Shown here piece by piece: positions 53,001 to 63,203 of a stretch of DNA of 64,000 nt (position 1 is the first letter of the stretch; each line of letters starts with the position of its first letter). The position numbers and the translations under genes were made by a program. Origin of the DNA: Echinarachnius parma (Eukaryota; Echinodermata; Echinoidea; Clypeasteroida; Echinarachniidae); assembly GCA_037951105.1 (NCBI GenBank), contig JBAMJV010004364.1, positions 1 to 64,000 of the forward strand, given 5' to 3'. The notes under the pieces were generated by a model. That model had not been told where the DNA came from and made no database searches. It was given only the letters and a program-made list of their open reading frames with translations.

Positions 53001-56000
53001 AATATTCCTAAATATGCAAATTAGGGGAAGCCATCTTGGATTTCAGAGTGTTTCCCATACATCACTTACAAACGAGCACCGGAAATGGATTCCTTGTCTC
53101 AAAATACCCTAGAATACTAGTTTTTATCAATATTGTACTATTCCTGGATAGAAAATGACCCCTGACCTTATTTCACAAATATGCAAATTAGCTAATTATC
53201 TTTAAAATCGTAAAAATGCACCCTGGGACCAAAAATAAAAAATGGAAACATCACTTTTTCTCATCAGTAATGTATTTAGACCAAATAAAAAAATGTTTCC
53301 AAGATTATAGCAAAAAAAATTGCTGCTTTACATAACCTGGTAGACTATAGGCCTCAACCATGACTGTTCAACGGTTGCCAAGGTGATTATCGACGCTTCT
53401 TCCCGTCGGCATTTTGACCACAGACAAACCCCCGGACAACCCCGGGAAACTCCCTGGGCACATTTAAAGGGTATCCAGACACCGACAACATTATTATGAC
53501 TGTTCAGAGGGTCTCGTTCTATATAGGCCTCGTTTAACAATAATATGGAAATATGATGCTTCTAAAGAGAATTCATAACAGACTGTTTCCGATTATCATT
53601 ACACCAATCGCTTTGTCATGTGATAGCAGTAAAATACAACATCTATTCTTTATGAAGTTAAAGGGTGATGAGGTTTATGGTCAATATTCATGTAATTTAT
53701 ATTTGTTGCCATTCCGCAGTCCACTGAAAGTAATACGTATATCTTATAATGCTTAGAATAGGAATACATTATTTCTAAAACAGATTCGTCTTGATTTGCT
53801 AGAAAAGTTGATTACTAAAGAGGAATTATTTCACATCATAAATAATTGATGTTGGGTTTTCGAGCTCTTTAATATCGTCTCACAAAGATAACCCCGGCGC
53901 GCCCACGTCACATAACCCTTTTTCATTTTCTACACGGTTTTGTGGTCAAGTGTGTTACGTCAATGGTGAGTAAGCTTGTGAAAACCTCATAAGTAGGTTA
54001 AAATATCTCACCTCATGTGTTAAAAAAAACCACAAGCATCTTTTGACAGCCAGTGTACCAAATAATTGTGTTATATCAGTAGGTTAACTTTGATTTAAAG
54101 GGATAGATGAGTTTAGGTATAGAGAGTACAGTTTTGGTCAAACTGAGTTTTAATAACCAAAACCTGCACCATTACATTACAAACTGATAGTTATAACTCC
54201 ACCATGTTCGAAAGGAATACAAAATTACTAATGACTAAGTAAAAAGCATGTTATCATACAAAAAGAGCCGTTAAAACTCAAGAGGGTGCTCTCTAAACCC
54301 TCATCGTTTTTAACCATTTTAAATAGAATATTGTGCATGTGATGTTTTGTTGAAATAGTGATTAGATAGAGAGATAATCAACAACTATTTAAAAAGCTCT
54401 TTTGTAATTTTTTTGAAAAGAGGAAGCATTTAAAAAAAAAAATTATTAACGGCTGGTTCAAAATTATCGAAAAAATGTGGGGCCCCACAATTATTACAAA
54501 TTGTTATGTTTATGAATATTTCAGCCATTTCTGAATCAATTTTGATCAAATAAAGTTTATTCTATCATTAAAATTGTATGCTCTCTCGAATTTGACACTC
54601 AGTTTTTCATTACCTCACAAACAAAATTATTTTGTGCAGCCCCCTCTATCCCTAAACTCAACTATCCCTTTAAAATAAAATAATTTTATCGCATTTTTCA
54701 AAAATATTTCTTGTCAATTAATGGAAAGAGTGTTTAAAGTTTACAATCATCTGAATCCCTTATGAATGTGAAATTTCAGCAACTTGATGTACGTAGTATC
54801 TTTGTGGTTCGTGAAATGTTTTTTTTTTATGAGTTTGAAGGTGCGTGCAAAAGAAGGACACTAAATTTGATACACACCATAGGATATTTATGATGGATAT
54901 AAATGATGTTCATTAATTCACTAATTTCATGTGAATTTAGCATTCTACAGCCATGTTTATGAACATGACAGTAAAAGGGTTAAAGTAAGGTTTGTATTTC
55001 TGCTATAAAATACAACCACAACCCTCAACCTTATCCCCAATTATACAGCTCCAATCCCTAAAGTAGCTGGAAAGGATTACGCATCCCGCGCCCACATGTT
55101 ACAGAGTTTTCTTTTTCCACACGATTATGTGGCGTGACATGAGCAGTGACTAAGCTTGTAATTAAACCAAGAGGTGGGCTAAAACACATCACGTATGTGC
55201 ATTATAAAGGCTTATTCCTGACCGATTTTAAGTGTGAATCATACTATGCAACTTGTTACTTTCACACACACAAAAATGGAGAAATATAACATATATTTGT
55301 TGAAATGTATACAAATTTGTGAAAAATTATTTCGAGAAACATGACAGCATTCATATGAATGCCACTTTTGTATCGATTTTTGAAACATAATCGTACGATT
55401 AACCTGACATAGGAGCTTTTATATTTCCCTTTTACCTTCTTTTTTTGATAATGTATATATTATCATTGAATGAAAAGCGTTCCATGGATGCTTTTCGAGC
55501 GCATTCAAAAGCACTGGGCAGTCAGTGGGTGTTAACAATGTACATCAATGTTTACTTCTTTCACTAGGTAAACATTGTTATTTTTTTCTGAAACTCTCAC
55601 TCATCATTCAGAAGGATTTACAAAGAAATTGTAAATACAATGTTACTTCTTACGATGTACTAATACATATTATATGAGACGATGCTGATCTTGCATGTAT
55701 GATTGAAGTCTCTAAGTATCATTTTTGGGACAATCCTACGACCGTGACAAAGTTATTGGATCACTTTAAGTTTTGAAAGAGTGTACCAAGGCTATCACGA
55801 GGTTATCAAGAGGGGATGGCGCGCCCAAAATTGCCTTGGTTTTGTTTTCCTGTTTGTTCTGTTTGATGTCAGCGTTTGTTTATATTTAGCTCTTATAATA
55901 AAAATTATAGATAAAACGCACAACGACAATACTAGTACAGCGGAAGTTCTTCTAGGAGGGGTGCGTGGCAGAATGCTTGTGTGAATGTGTATGTGTGAAA

Positions 56001-59000
56001 GTGTGTGTGTGGGTGGGGGTGGGGGGGGGGGGGGGAGGTTCGCGACAGCTCATCCAGTTTCGAAATGGACAGTATGATTTTATTCAACGTATTAACATGA
56101 TTAAGATCCGAAAGAATCGTTCAGTAAAAAGCAAGTATGGCCAGGGAAAGATTAATAACAGTGCAAGCGGAGAAATCTGTTTTACCGAATTTCAAGTTTC
56201 ATATCAATTTGATTTGAATACATATTATTTTCAAATGCCCCGAGAACGTTGCCCGTTTCATTCTAAAATGCATTTATTTATGTCATTAAAAGATCAAAGG
56301 AATTATAGAAAATCCCCTGTCATTGTTATATTTCATTGCCTATTGATATTTGTACCAAACGGCACACAAACAAATGGAACACTTACTTTATCAAGATACA
56401 CATATTGCAGTTTCATACACAATTTATGCTGCAACATTTCTACATCCGACACAGCATATCTGGCTAACTTTTATATCCTTCCAAGACGCACTAGAACGAT
56501 GAACTACTTAACCAAAACAACTTTTACTTAAGTGTATCAAGTAAATATCATGTGCTTAATTTTCGTGTGAGTCCATTGTGATTAAATATGCTTGTAAAAA
56601 TAGATTAACATGACGCTAAAATTAATGCCTACTTCCAAGTTGTGACTTAAAAGATCAATCAAAGGCTGTCATCTGCTTTAATTGAATTGTTCCGACAACC
56701 AATTTTGATCATATTACACAGAAATGTATTCTGTAGCAAAGACATTGAACAAACACACGAATTTGCGATAATCTCATATTGGGTGCTTATTGGGTTTAAC
56801 GCTAATAAGAAATGTTTATGAATGACGCTAACAGATTTATACTTTTAGTTTACTTATTCACTAACTATGAAGTTATTATTAGATGTGCGAACATATTTAT
56901 TTTGGTAATAGTTCATGAACTTCTAACTTATTAACAGAAAACAACAAATGTTTGATCATGTAACACATTTTATAACATAAACGTTGGTTAATATTTCTCC
57001 AAACTAAATATAATGTAAAAAATGACACGCTCAACCGCCCATAACCCATCCACTGTTAGCTGACTAATTATGGAATTATAATATGTGAACATTACTGTTG
57101 TTTTAAATGTTTTAAAAGTATCTTTCCAAACTTATAATATCTTATGATCTTTATTCAAATTCAGCTGTGAATAAACAGACATAATTCTTTTCAATAATGT
57201 TAAACGTACTCATTCTATTTATAATATGACTAATGAAAACATTCATGTTTAATAAACAACGTTAATTAATGATGTTATTTTAAACTGGATAATGATTACA
57301 TTTCGCAATTATAACTCAGCTGTGAATGAACATGATGAATAGGAACAAACTAGTTAATCATGTATATTAACCCATCATTTACTCATTAACTAACATAACA
57401 TAATTAATATTGCATCCGTTTCGAACATGAATGACTAACATAACATATTTAATATTCCATCCCATTCAAACATGAGTTAATACTAACATTGTCCATAACT
57501 CATTAGTTATGATGACACACGGCGCGTGTCTGGTAAAACCATTGGTGTTAACGTATCATTGCGATATACATAATTTGAGTGTGTACTTTCGTGACTTTGA
57601 TAATTATAGTCTATACCATGTGTTAGCCAGGACATAATCAAGGTTACATTAAGCAGTTAATTACGGAGGCTCGATGTAACTTGTATTAACTCTATGGAAA
57701 TTATATTTATTAAGGAGGGAATTGAATTATGGTTAATAATCTCATTAGAGAATCTTAGTCGCGCAATCCCGACCCTTAAGTCTACAATTTCCTCACCGAA
57801 AATTGCCGACTAAATAGCGTGATTATAAGCCAGCCAGGGCAAGTCACTGATTTGTGAACACATGGTGGTAGGTTTAAGTTTCGCACATGCTGAAAGTAAT
57901 TATGTATGCCCTTTCCTCGGTTAAATACGTAAAAATAGACTTGAAACAGACAGTGAAAGATGTGATTAATTACCAGTTAAACGCCATATATCCTGAATAT
58001 ACTTGAAAGTGACACTGAATACACATGACTGTACTTAACTTGAAATGTTCCCCTTTTGGGGCCATAGTTCCGCTGATATTATGTTTTCCACTTTTGATAA
58101 CTGTTTATTGAATTACATTTGTATGAGCCTATACAGGGTGGCCCCCAAAAAACAGAACGGGCCACTTCCCAAAATACAGAGCGTATCAAAAAAAGCGTTA
58201 CACTTTTGAACATTTTTTCAAAATTACATTTTTATATATTTAGAAGATTTTTTTCATGTCGATGGATGCCCAATGGTCTCATCTATCAAGTGCCACTAAC
58301 AAAACAAATTTTCGTTCACGCTTGGGCGAACACTGACTGTTTTTGTACAGAGTGTCAAAAATGGCTTGCGCCAATTTGAAAGAAGAGGGACAATTAAACC
58401 AGTAGATCAAATAAGTACTCCCATTCAAACAAATTGCTCTTTGCCATGAATTTAAGATTATTTTATGATAGTGTAATCATTTTGTGGCAATTTTCTATCA
58501 TAATTTAAATGATTTCATTGCTTTATGCATGGATTAGAATAAATAAGCCATAGATTGATAGATAATAAAAGGATTTGCATCGTTAATGACAACATTTCCA
58601 GCCTGTCCTCATTAACAATGCAAATTCTTTCATTGAGTGTGACACATACAAAAGATGACCCAGAAGCATGCATGAACGAATATTCATGTTGATAGATTGA
58701 TGGGCTGATTAATGGATGGATGGATGGATGGATGGATGGATGGATGGATGGATGGATGGATGGATGGATGGATGGATGGATGGATGGATGGATGGATGGA
58801 TGGATGGATGGATGGATGGATGGATGGATGGATGGATGGATGGATGGATGGATGGATGGATGGATGGATTGATTGATTGATTGATGGATGGATTGATGGA
58901 TTGCTGGATTGATTGATAGATGGATTGATCGATTAAATGATGGATTGATGGATGGATGGATGGATTGATTGATTGATTGATTGGTTGATTTCTCATTGAT

Positions 59001-60254
59001 TGATTGATGAATCGGTTGAATGATTTGAAGATTAATTGATTTGGTACTTTTTGAATGAATGACTGGCATGTGGTTTTGATGTGTCTGTGCTTTAAAACAG
59101 ATCTTGAAGTAATTACCCATTATTGATTCTCACCCATGCATATAAAACAATGAAATCAGTTAAATTATGATAGAAAATTGCCACAAAATTATTACACAAT
59201 CATAAAATATTCTTAAATTTGTGGCAAAGAGCAATTTGTTTGAATGGGAGTACTTATTCAGTCTGCTGGTTTAATTGTCCCTCTTCTTTCAATTTAGCGC
59301 AAGCCATTGTTGACACTCTGTACAAAAACTGTCAGTGTTCGCCCAAGCGTGAACAAAAATTTGTTTTGTTAGTGGCACTTGATAGATGAGACCATGGGGC
59401 ATTCATCGACATGAAAAAATCTTATAAATATATAAAAATGTAATGTTGACAATTTTTTCAAAAGTGTAACGCTTTTTTTGATACGCCCGGTATAGTAACA
59501 AAATGATTATGTCAGTTGGATAGGGTATCTTTTCCAATGAAAAACGATACCAAGAACAGGAATTTTGGTCGACGTGAAGTTTTTGTTTTACGGCGCTCTG
59601 AGTGACACCATGTTAGGTTCCCATTTTTGTCAATTTTTACCAAGTCAGTGCCTGATAAATCGCACTTACTGCCCGTCATATCATCAAACAACCAGGCCCA
59701 TTCTCTCGGCACACAGCTGAATGCACACTAACAATAGCGCGCTTATTGCTCGTTGTCCAATGCTACGACGTGCAGTAAGTGAGATTTATCAGGCACTGAC
59801 TTGGTAAAAATTGACAAAAATGGGAGCCTGACATGGTGTCATTCAGAGCGCCCTAGAGCAAAAACTACACACCCAAAATTACTGTTCTTGGTATCGTTTT
59901 TCATTGGAAAAGACATCCTATCCGATGGACAGAGTTATCTTGTTACTTTATTTTGGGAAGTGCCCCGTTCCGTTTTTTGGGGCCACCCTGTATTTTCCTA
60001 TCAAAAGGAGACATGGGCCACGCTTTGAAAGTAGGCTAGATACTTATCATGCTTATATTCAAGTAAGCATGTACTTGTATACAGTGCATGTGGACTGAAT
60101 AATTATTACATTATTGTCAAAAACAAGCATTATTACTGATATACTGTACATGTTTTCTAAAAATCAGAAGAAGAAGAAGAAGAAGAAGGAATGAAGAAGA
60201 AAAAGGATAGTAAGAAGAAGATATAGACGACGAAGACCAAGAAAATAATGAGAT

Positions 60255-60329
<75 letters not shown>

Positions 60330-60330
60330 T

Positions 60331-60421
<91 letters not shown>

Positions 60422-61627
60422 GGTGATGCTAATGATAGAAAAGAAAAGAAAAGAAAAGTATGGAGAAAAAAGGAATGAAGAAAATGAGATGAAAGAGAAG
60501 AATACAAGAACCCCCCCCCCCCCCCCAAAAAAAAAAAAAAAAAAAAAAAGAATATGGAGGAGAAGAAGCAAACAAGCACAAACAAAGAAAAAGAAGAAGA
60601 AGAAGAGAGAGAAAGAAAAAAAAAATAATATGGAAAAGTAAGGAAACAATAAATATAAGTCGGAAGATAAGCTTAAACAAACAGGAACCCCAGATCACAA
60701 GGGTTTGAAATTGTTGTAAAGTAGCAAGAATACATTCGGATGAAGCTGGGGTCACACGACGTAAGTTTGCTCCACTAATATTATTGCTCCTATGTTTTTA
60801 TCGTTACGTGATCGTTCATGTAAAAGTTATGTTTAGGGTTATGATTATGGGTATAGGGTGAGTGATGGTGACAGTGTAATAGTGATATTTAGGTTTAGGA
60901 TGCATGTAAGGATTAGTGATTGTTTTAGGCTTCGATTACGATTGGAAATATATGTTGGTTAATGCACAATTAATAGCCGAGCATTTGTCACTTGAGGGAA
61001 TGTTAAAAACAAATAATTGTGAATGCATGACTTCATACAATTCTCTACGCTAATATTGGCCGACCTACGACAAAATGTTACTAGTGTTGTATTACGTTTT
61101 AAATCAATTGTAACTCAATTATATTTCGCGAAGGATGGACGGGAGGGGTGGGGGGGGGGGGGGGGGGGAGGGGTTGTATTGAAGGTATATTTCCTCTTTC
61201 AATCATAAGAGTCACTCATACTCATAGCCATTGTCATGTTTATGGAATAACCCCCCCCCCCCCCCCCCACCCCGCAACCTATGACAGCTATCTCACCAAT
61301 AAGCTACATATCAACTTGTTTTTTGAACAAATGAAATATGTCTTGATAATTGGATACGCATGCAAGCAAGTATTGTGTTAATATAAATGCTGTCAGTATG
61401 ACCGATTAGGGAGGTTTAGTATTTCCTTTGTCATGTTTGTTATGCGCCTCGGAATAGGCTACCTAGATATATAGCGCTTTATAAATGCTTGATATTATTG
61501 TTATGATTAAAACTCACCAATAACAGCTTCCGTTCTCTTCAGTGGCGAACTGTGGGCACTGCGTGTGGTGAGCATCCACGAATCCCACCAGGACGAAAGA
61601 GGCGACAAACAAGGTCCAGGAGGCCAT
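40061..61627 (-). CDS. Secreted C-type-lectin protein with proline-rich repeat tail, 361 aa
   Basis: Exon 1 (61627-61518) encodes a signal peptide ([19 protein letters not shown]) and [13 protein letters not shown]. The donor TTATTG|GTGAGT is in phase 2. Exon 2 (41036-40061, acceptor TGTGCAG|GATC) completes a Trp codon and continues the domain in frame, which strongly supports the join over a 20.5 kb intron. The C-type lectin domain spans Cys24-Cys164, with VWIGLH at 95-100. Only four cysteines are present (24, 35, 60, 164), so the usual second internal pair is missing. There is no EPN/QPD motif. Residues 168-300 are proline-rich, with four or so units like [11 protein letters not shown] (11-12 aa). 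A basic tail with [16 protein letters not shown] follows. The lectin-plus-Pro-rich-repeat layout recalls echinoid spicule matrix proteins (SM50/SM37 type), so a biomineral or extracellular matrix role is possible but not shown. Other exons in the intron cannot be excluded. Confidence 0.82.
41384..41624. mobile_element. TIR element with CAGTGGC(GTAG)CCA ends
   Basis: ACAGTGGCGTAGCCAAAAAC at the left and the inverse of TTGGCCACTGTTTTT at the right. Contains G14 (41571-41584). About 240 bp in the large intron. Confidence 0.6.
42225..42838. repeat. Tandem array of ~143-149-bp units, block 1
   Basis: Four units are marked by CAGTGTTAT at 42242, 42385, 42531 and 42680. Each is followed by CCCCTGTAAAAGAACTA, a TTGTCCTACAGCGGA stretch, CGACCATAATG-like text and TTAGTTATGTGCAGCA. 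Units are diverged. Confidence 0.82.
42864..43110. mobile_element. MITE family 2, left part, interrupted by family A
   Basis: AAAGTGATCTAGTAACAGTGTCC through TTTGCATTTTCGCTCATTAA, where MITE family A copy 4 begins. The right part is not recognisable beyond it. Confidence 0.7.
43110..44022. mobile_element. MITE family A, copy 4, with internal insertion
   Basis: TTAAAGGGGTAGTTCAGTTT at 43110 and CTGTACTACCCCTTTAA at 44022. About 400 bp of foreign A-rich DNA (43455-43865) sits in the middle. Confidence 0.82.
43455..43865. mobile_element. A-rich insertion inside MITE family A copy 4
   Basis: Absent from the other five family A copies. It includes GATTCGAATTTATTTCCATA at one end and A-rich AAAGAAAAAGAAAAAC at the other, so it may be a retroelement 3' end. 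Origin unknown. Confidence 0.5.
44097..44508. mobile_element. MITE family F4, copy 2, inside the tandem array
   Basis: TTAAAAAGGGTACCACCACC to CCTGGTGGTCCCCTTTAA. Uninterrupted, 412 bp, with the words shared with 35380-36531. Confidence 0.8.
44509..44795. repeat. Tandem array of ~147-bp units, block 2
   Basis: Resumes with ACACATTTCCCCTGTAAAATAAC and continues through CAGTATTAT at 44662 and TTAGTTATGTGCAGCATGTG. It is the continuation of block 1 beyond the nested insertions. Confidence 0.75.
44796..46040. other. Intron DNA, no firm gene
   Basis: An 83-codon frame at 44869-45120 matches nothing I recognise. A short ATG frame at 45512-45540 ends in a donor-like CCAG|GTAATT. Near 45900-45984, ACTT(C/A)C(C/G)AAATAC-AACATGGATATCCT repeats twice. 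Confidence 0.4.
46040..46240 (+). mobile_element. tRNA-like SINE, copy 3 (best preserved)
   Basis: TGTGGCTCGATGGTTGATCACC (A box), CCGGTCTAGCAATCCGG (anticodon arm, loop CTAGCAA), GGGTTCGATTCCCGG (B box), then GCCTATTTTTCTTTGCTC tail. The acceptor stem does not pair, so it is not a working tRNA gene. A short hairpin (CCCATGAAACAAATTTCATGGG) precedes it. Confidence 0.8.
46675..47105. repeat. CT-rich low-complexity tract
   Basis: Imperfect CTCTCCC/CTTTC text with C12 at 46923-46934. Frames rich in Ser, Leu and Pro here are artefacts. Confidence 0.85.
47767..47930. mobile_element. Palindromic MITE with CCTGTTTCATAAAAC ends
   Basis: CCTGTTTCATAAAACTTTCC and the inverse of AACAGTTTTATGAAACAGG. 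Inner arms pair TGTCCAATTATGG with CAATAATTGGACA and GGCAAC with GTTGCC. Confidence 0.78.
48090..48371 (+). repeat. Degenerate TTAGGG-rich tract
   Basis: About 280 bp of GGTTAGGGTTA, GGTTTAGGGTAAG and GGTTATGGTTTAGGG text, all in one orientation. A much shorter similar stretch is at 60830-60900. Resembles interstitial telomere-like DNA but with many variants. Confidence 0.75.
49225..49312 (+). mobile_element. Short SINE-like fragment
   Basis: (AAT)n followed by ATACTCGATTCTTATTGCGCC and TGATAATCATCTCTAAGCG, matching 15168-15240. Confidence 0.55.
49447..49990. mobile_element. MITE family A, copy 5
   Basis: TTAAAGGGGTAGTTTCGTTT to CTGTACTACCCCTTTAA, uninterrupted, 544 bp. Confidence 0.87.
50037..50188. 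repeat. Three tandem ~46-bp units
   Basis: AGTTCAACATGATTATGATG followed by ATTCAGTAGTGAAGCC and a T run repeats three times, with a fourth partial unit. Confidence 0.88.
50668..50815. mobile_element. F3 palindromic MITE, copy 4
   Basis: CCCCGTTGCAGAAAGAGATA to TGTATCTCTTTCTTCAACGGG, the most complete ends of the family. Confidence 0.82.
50838..50953. repeat. ~115-bp hairpin with AGAATCTTCTTCAGAG stem
   Basis: GAGTCGATATAGGGCCTA pairs with the inverse of TAAGCCCTATATTGACTC; CAGAATCTTCTTCAGAG pairs with CTCTGAAGAAGATTCTG. Confidence 0.75.
51065..51456. mobile_element. Word-repeat element (interior of CACAGTGTG words)
   Basis: Ends CCCTGCAGGCAAGAACACAC and, inverted, the complement of GTGTGTTCTTTCCGGCAGGG, then CTCATCCAC on both sides. 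The 392-bp interior holds well over a dozen CACAGTGTG/CACACTGTG words, themselves palindromic. Confidence 0.82.
51850..53320. repeat. 1.47 kb palindrome with ~640-bp arms
   Basis: The left arm (51850-52485) is inverted at 52688-53320. Pairs include AAAGTGATGTTTCCATTTTT, GGTCCCAGGGTGCATTTT, TTAGCTAATTTGCATATTTG, CCATTTCCAGTGCTCGTTTG, CATTGCTAGAGGTTGCCA and CACTTTTCCAAGGTTTT. The spacer is about 200 bp. Arms look 85-90% alike by eye. No ORF. Confidence 0.88.
53321..54094. other. Intron DNA with a dispersed repeat
   Basis: 53890-54020 (GGCGCGCCCACGTCACATAA, AAGCTTGTGAAAAC) is similar in order to 55075-55205 (CGCGCCCACATGTTACAGAG, AAGCTTGTAATTAA). No gene is seen. Confidence 0.45.
54095..54673. 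mobile_element. MITE family A, copy 6
   Basis: TTAAAGGGATAGATGAGTTT to CTCAACTATCCCTTTAA. Carries the same left-end variant as copy 3. Confidence 0.86.
54674..58131. other. Large AT-rich intron stretch, no firm feature
   Basis: A 188-codon frame at 55965-56531 starts in a TG/G repeat and shows no recognisable domain. Near 57393-57470, CTAACATAACATA then TTAATATTCCATCC is duplicated with a ~41-bp period. G15 is at 56021-56035. Confidence 0.4.
58175..59492. mobile_element. Inner 1.3 kb palindrome inserted at TA
   Basis: Ends TACAGAGCGTATCAAAAAAA and, inverted, TTTTTTTGATACGCCCGGTA. Arms of ~350 bp pair CACTTGATAGATGAGACCAT, ATTTGTTTGAATGGGAGTAC and CTATCATAATTTAA. The middle holds the GGAT array. 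Confidence 0.85.
58708..59005. repeat. (GGAT)n / (TGAT)n array
   Basis: About 37 perfect GGAT units, then mixed GATT and GGAT units. It lies in the spacer of the inner palindrome. Confidence 0.95.
60170..60200. repeat. (GAA)n tract
   Basis: Short AGA/GAA repeat before the GAT array. Confidence 0.85.
60255..60423. repeat. (GAT)n-(ATC)n inverted microsatellite
   Basis: About 44 GAT triplets switch at 60388-60394 to about ten CAT triplets, making a perfect 30-bp hairpin at the junction. Confidence 0.95.
60511..60549. repeat. C16-A23 homopolymer junction
   Basis: A C run directly followed by an A run (60527-60549). Confidence 0.95.
61150..61268. repeat. Facing G19 and C18 runs
   Basis: G19 at 61150-61168 and C18 at 61251-61268 lie 82 bp apart and could pair. 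Confidence 0.85.
61440..61500 (+). mobile_element. SINE-like tail (TATAGCGCTTTATAAATGC)
   Basis: ATATATAGCGCTTTATAAATG then TTGATATTATTGTTATGAT, the typical end of the AGCGC repeat family. It stops just before exon 1 of the lectin/proline-rich gene. Confidence 0.5.
61518..61627 (-). CDS. Lectin/proline-rich gene, exon 1
   Basis: ATG at 61627-61625, signal peptide, then [17 protein letters not shown] and two bases of the split Trp codon. The donor is GTGAGT. Phase agreement with 41036 is the main support for linking the two. Confidence 0.82.
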
Positions 61628-61819
61628 ACTTGCCCCCCTTCTATCTCACGAAGAGCGAAGAAACGAAACCCCCTAAAATAAGACCTTAATCGACCCTCGA
61701 TTGTTAGGGGGCGAACCTGTCCTCTAAAGGTATCTTAATATCATTTGATGTAACCGTGAGCCTGTAAAGGTGATGCAAGAAAAAACGGTCTAAAACAGAC
61801 CCCCAAAGAGGTCTTTCTA

Positions 61820-62065
61820 ATGGTTTCTTGCGACGTTGACAAATTTAAACAGGCTCCAATGTCCAAAAAGGGGTGTTTCTGTAGGTTAACATTCACCACT
61901 GACAAATTTAAATTGACTCGGAAAAGGTGTGTTTGTAAAGGCAACACTCAACAGTGACAGATTTAAACAGACTCGAAAAAGGTGCGTTTTCGGTAAAACT
62001 GAACGGTGGCAAATTCAAACAGACTCGGAGAGGGGGCACTGGTAAAGGAACACATACAGCGGTGA
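61820..62065. repeat. Four degenerate 52-61-bp tandem units upstream of the lectin/proline-rich gene
   Basis: GACAAATTTAAACAGRCTCG-like cores at about 61836, 61900, 61956 and 62007. Each is followed by an A/G-rich AAAAAGGTGYGTTT stretch. It lies 200-440 bp upstream of the ATG at 61627, where promoter elements would be expected. Confidence 0.65.
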
Positions 62066-62685
62066 AGACTACTAACAGTTGGAGGTGTACCAGTTGTTCA
62101 AGTTCTTTAAAATCGATGAATGATAGTCCTTGGTAGTAGCAAATAATTCGCGTGCCTGGATAACTTTGAGTGTCGTATCAATTCGACTTAACCTCCTTTA
62201 CATCATTGAAGATGACGCTAAACCAAGATGGCGTACAGACAGACAGGTCCAACAAAAAGTAATGGCTTCACGAAGTCTAGAAGAAAAAAAAAACTTAAGA
62301 AGAAATTGAGAATGATGTGTACCGAGTTTTTGCCCCCCTCACACGCCTCCTGCATGCACCGAATGACTGCTACAATACTAACTTAGTAGGGATGAGACTT
62401 CGCTATAGTTTTTGATGCATTGCACAGATTGAACGGGCGAACGCTGACGTTCACTTCCACGGACGTACATGCTAGGTAAGTGCGTAGCCATGGCAGCGCC
62501 TAACGGCGTGCAGTTAGTCATTCAATGCCAAGTTCGTTCCGTCTTTTCCCGCCTAATTTTCAGGACACGCCTGCGCGCCCGACGAAAAGCTTATCTGCCT
62601 GACATGACGAGAGAGCGAAGCATGATAAACCAATATCATACCAAGGTTAATTACAACTCTATGGTATAGGTGTGTAAAGTTTGGA
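62066..62685. other. Upstream DNA, nothing recognised
   Basis: No gene or clear repeat was found. Confidence 0.4.
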
Positions 62686-62689
62686 ACGT

Positions 62690-63065
62690 GTACACCTAGC
62701 AAGGAAAGAGTTATAGCGAGTCACACAGATGCTCATCATAATATCAATTTCCCCGATGAATTAACCAATAACATACCAAAAATAGTGCAACACTATGGTC
62801 ACTATGCGTATAATACTATGATAGTTGCGAGTGTGAGTAACTGGCTGTAAAAGAGCTGTAGCAAGTATTGCCGATGCTCATCTTAATATCAATTTCACCT
62901 ATGAATTAACCAATAACATACCAAAAAATAGTGCAACTCTATGACATCAGCTGAGCATGTGTATACGACTATAAATAGTCGCGATCGTGCATGACTGGCA
63001 GTGAAAGGGCTATATAGAAAGTCATACAGATGCTCCGATCAGAATATCTATTTCACTCCCACCTT
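62690..63065. repeat. Two and a half ~147-bp tandem units
   Basis: GATGCTCATCATAATATCAA then GAATTAACCAATAACATACC recurs at 62727 and 62874, with a partial third unit near 63029. Confidence 0.8.
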
Positions 63066-63124
63066 GCCCCTTCCTTAGCTCACATTACCAAGTTACCCCC
63101 TTCTCAATCAAGTTCTTGAAGTAT

Positions 63125-63203
63125 GTTATTATGGTCCAATAGTTCTCAAAATATTGATATGACCTTGTGAATATCCTGACAACTTCGACGTGAGTTGTTC
63201 CCT
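63125..63203 (+). repeat. 75-bp direct repeat, copy 1
   Basis: ATGGTCCAATAGTTCTCAAA to ACTTCGACGTGAGTTGTTCC; repeated at 63520-63598. Confidence 0.85.

Larger units (their letters stand above)
58132..59992. mobile_element. TA-flanked palindromic MITE split by a second palindrome
   Basis: TACAGGGTGGCCCCCAAAAA and the inverse of TTTTTTGGGGCCACCCTGTA form the ends. With 58175-59492 removed at TA, the left arm continues into TAGTAACAAAATG at 59493 and pairs with 59780-59948 as one simple ~540-bp palindrome. Confidence 0.85.

Noticed and set aside
55965-56531. 188-codon plus-strand frame
   Set aside because: Starts in a TG/G repeat, shows no recognisable motif, and base composition is like the surrounding non-coding DNA.
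58515-59120. 201-codon Ser/Ile/His/Pro frame
   Set aside because: It reads through the GGAT array and MITE arm; simple repeat only.
60164-60649. 161-codon Phe/Ile/Met-rich frame and Asp-rich frames on the other strand
   Set aside because: Translations of GAT, A and C runs.
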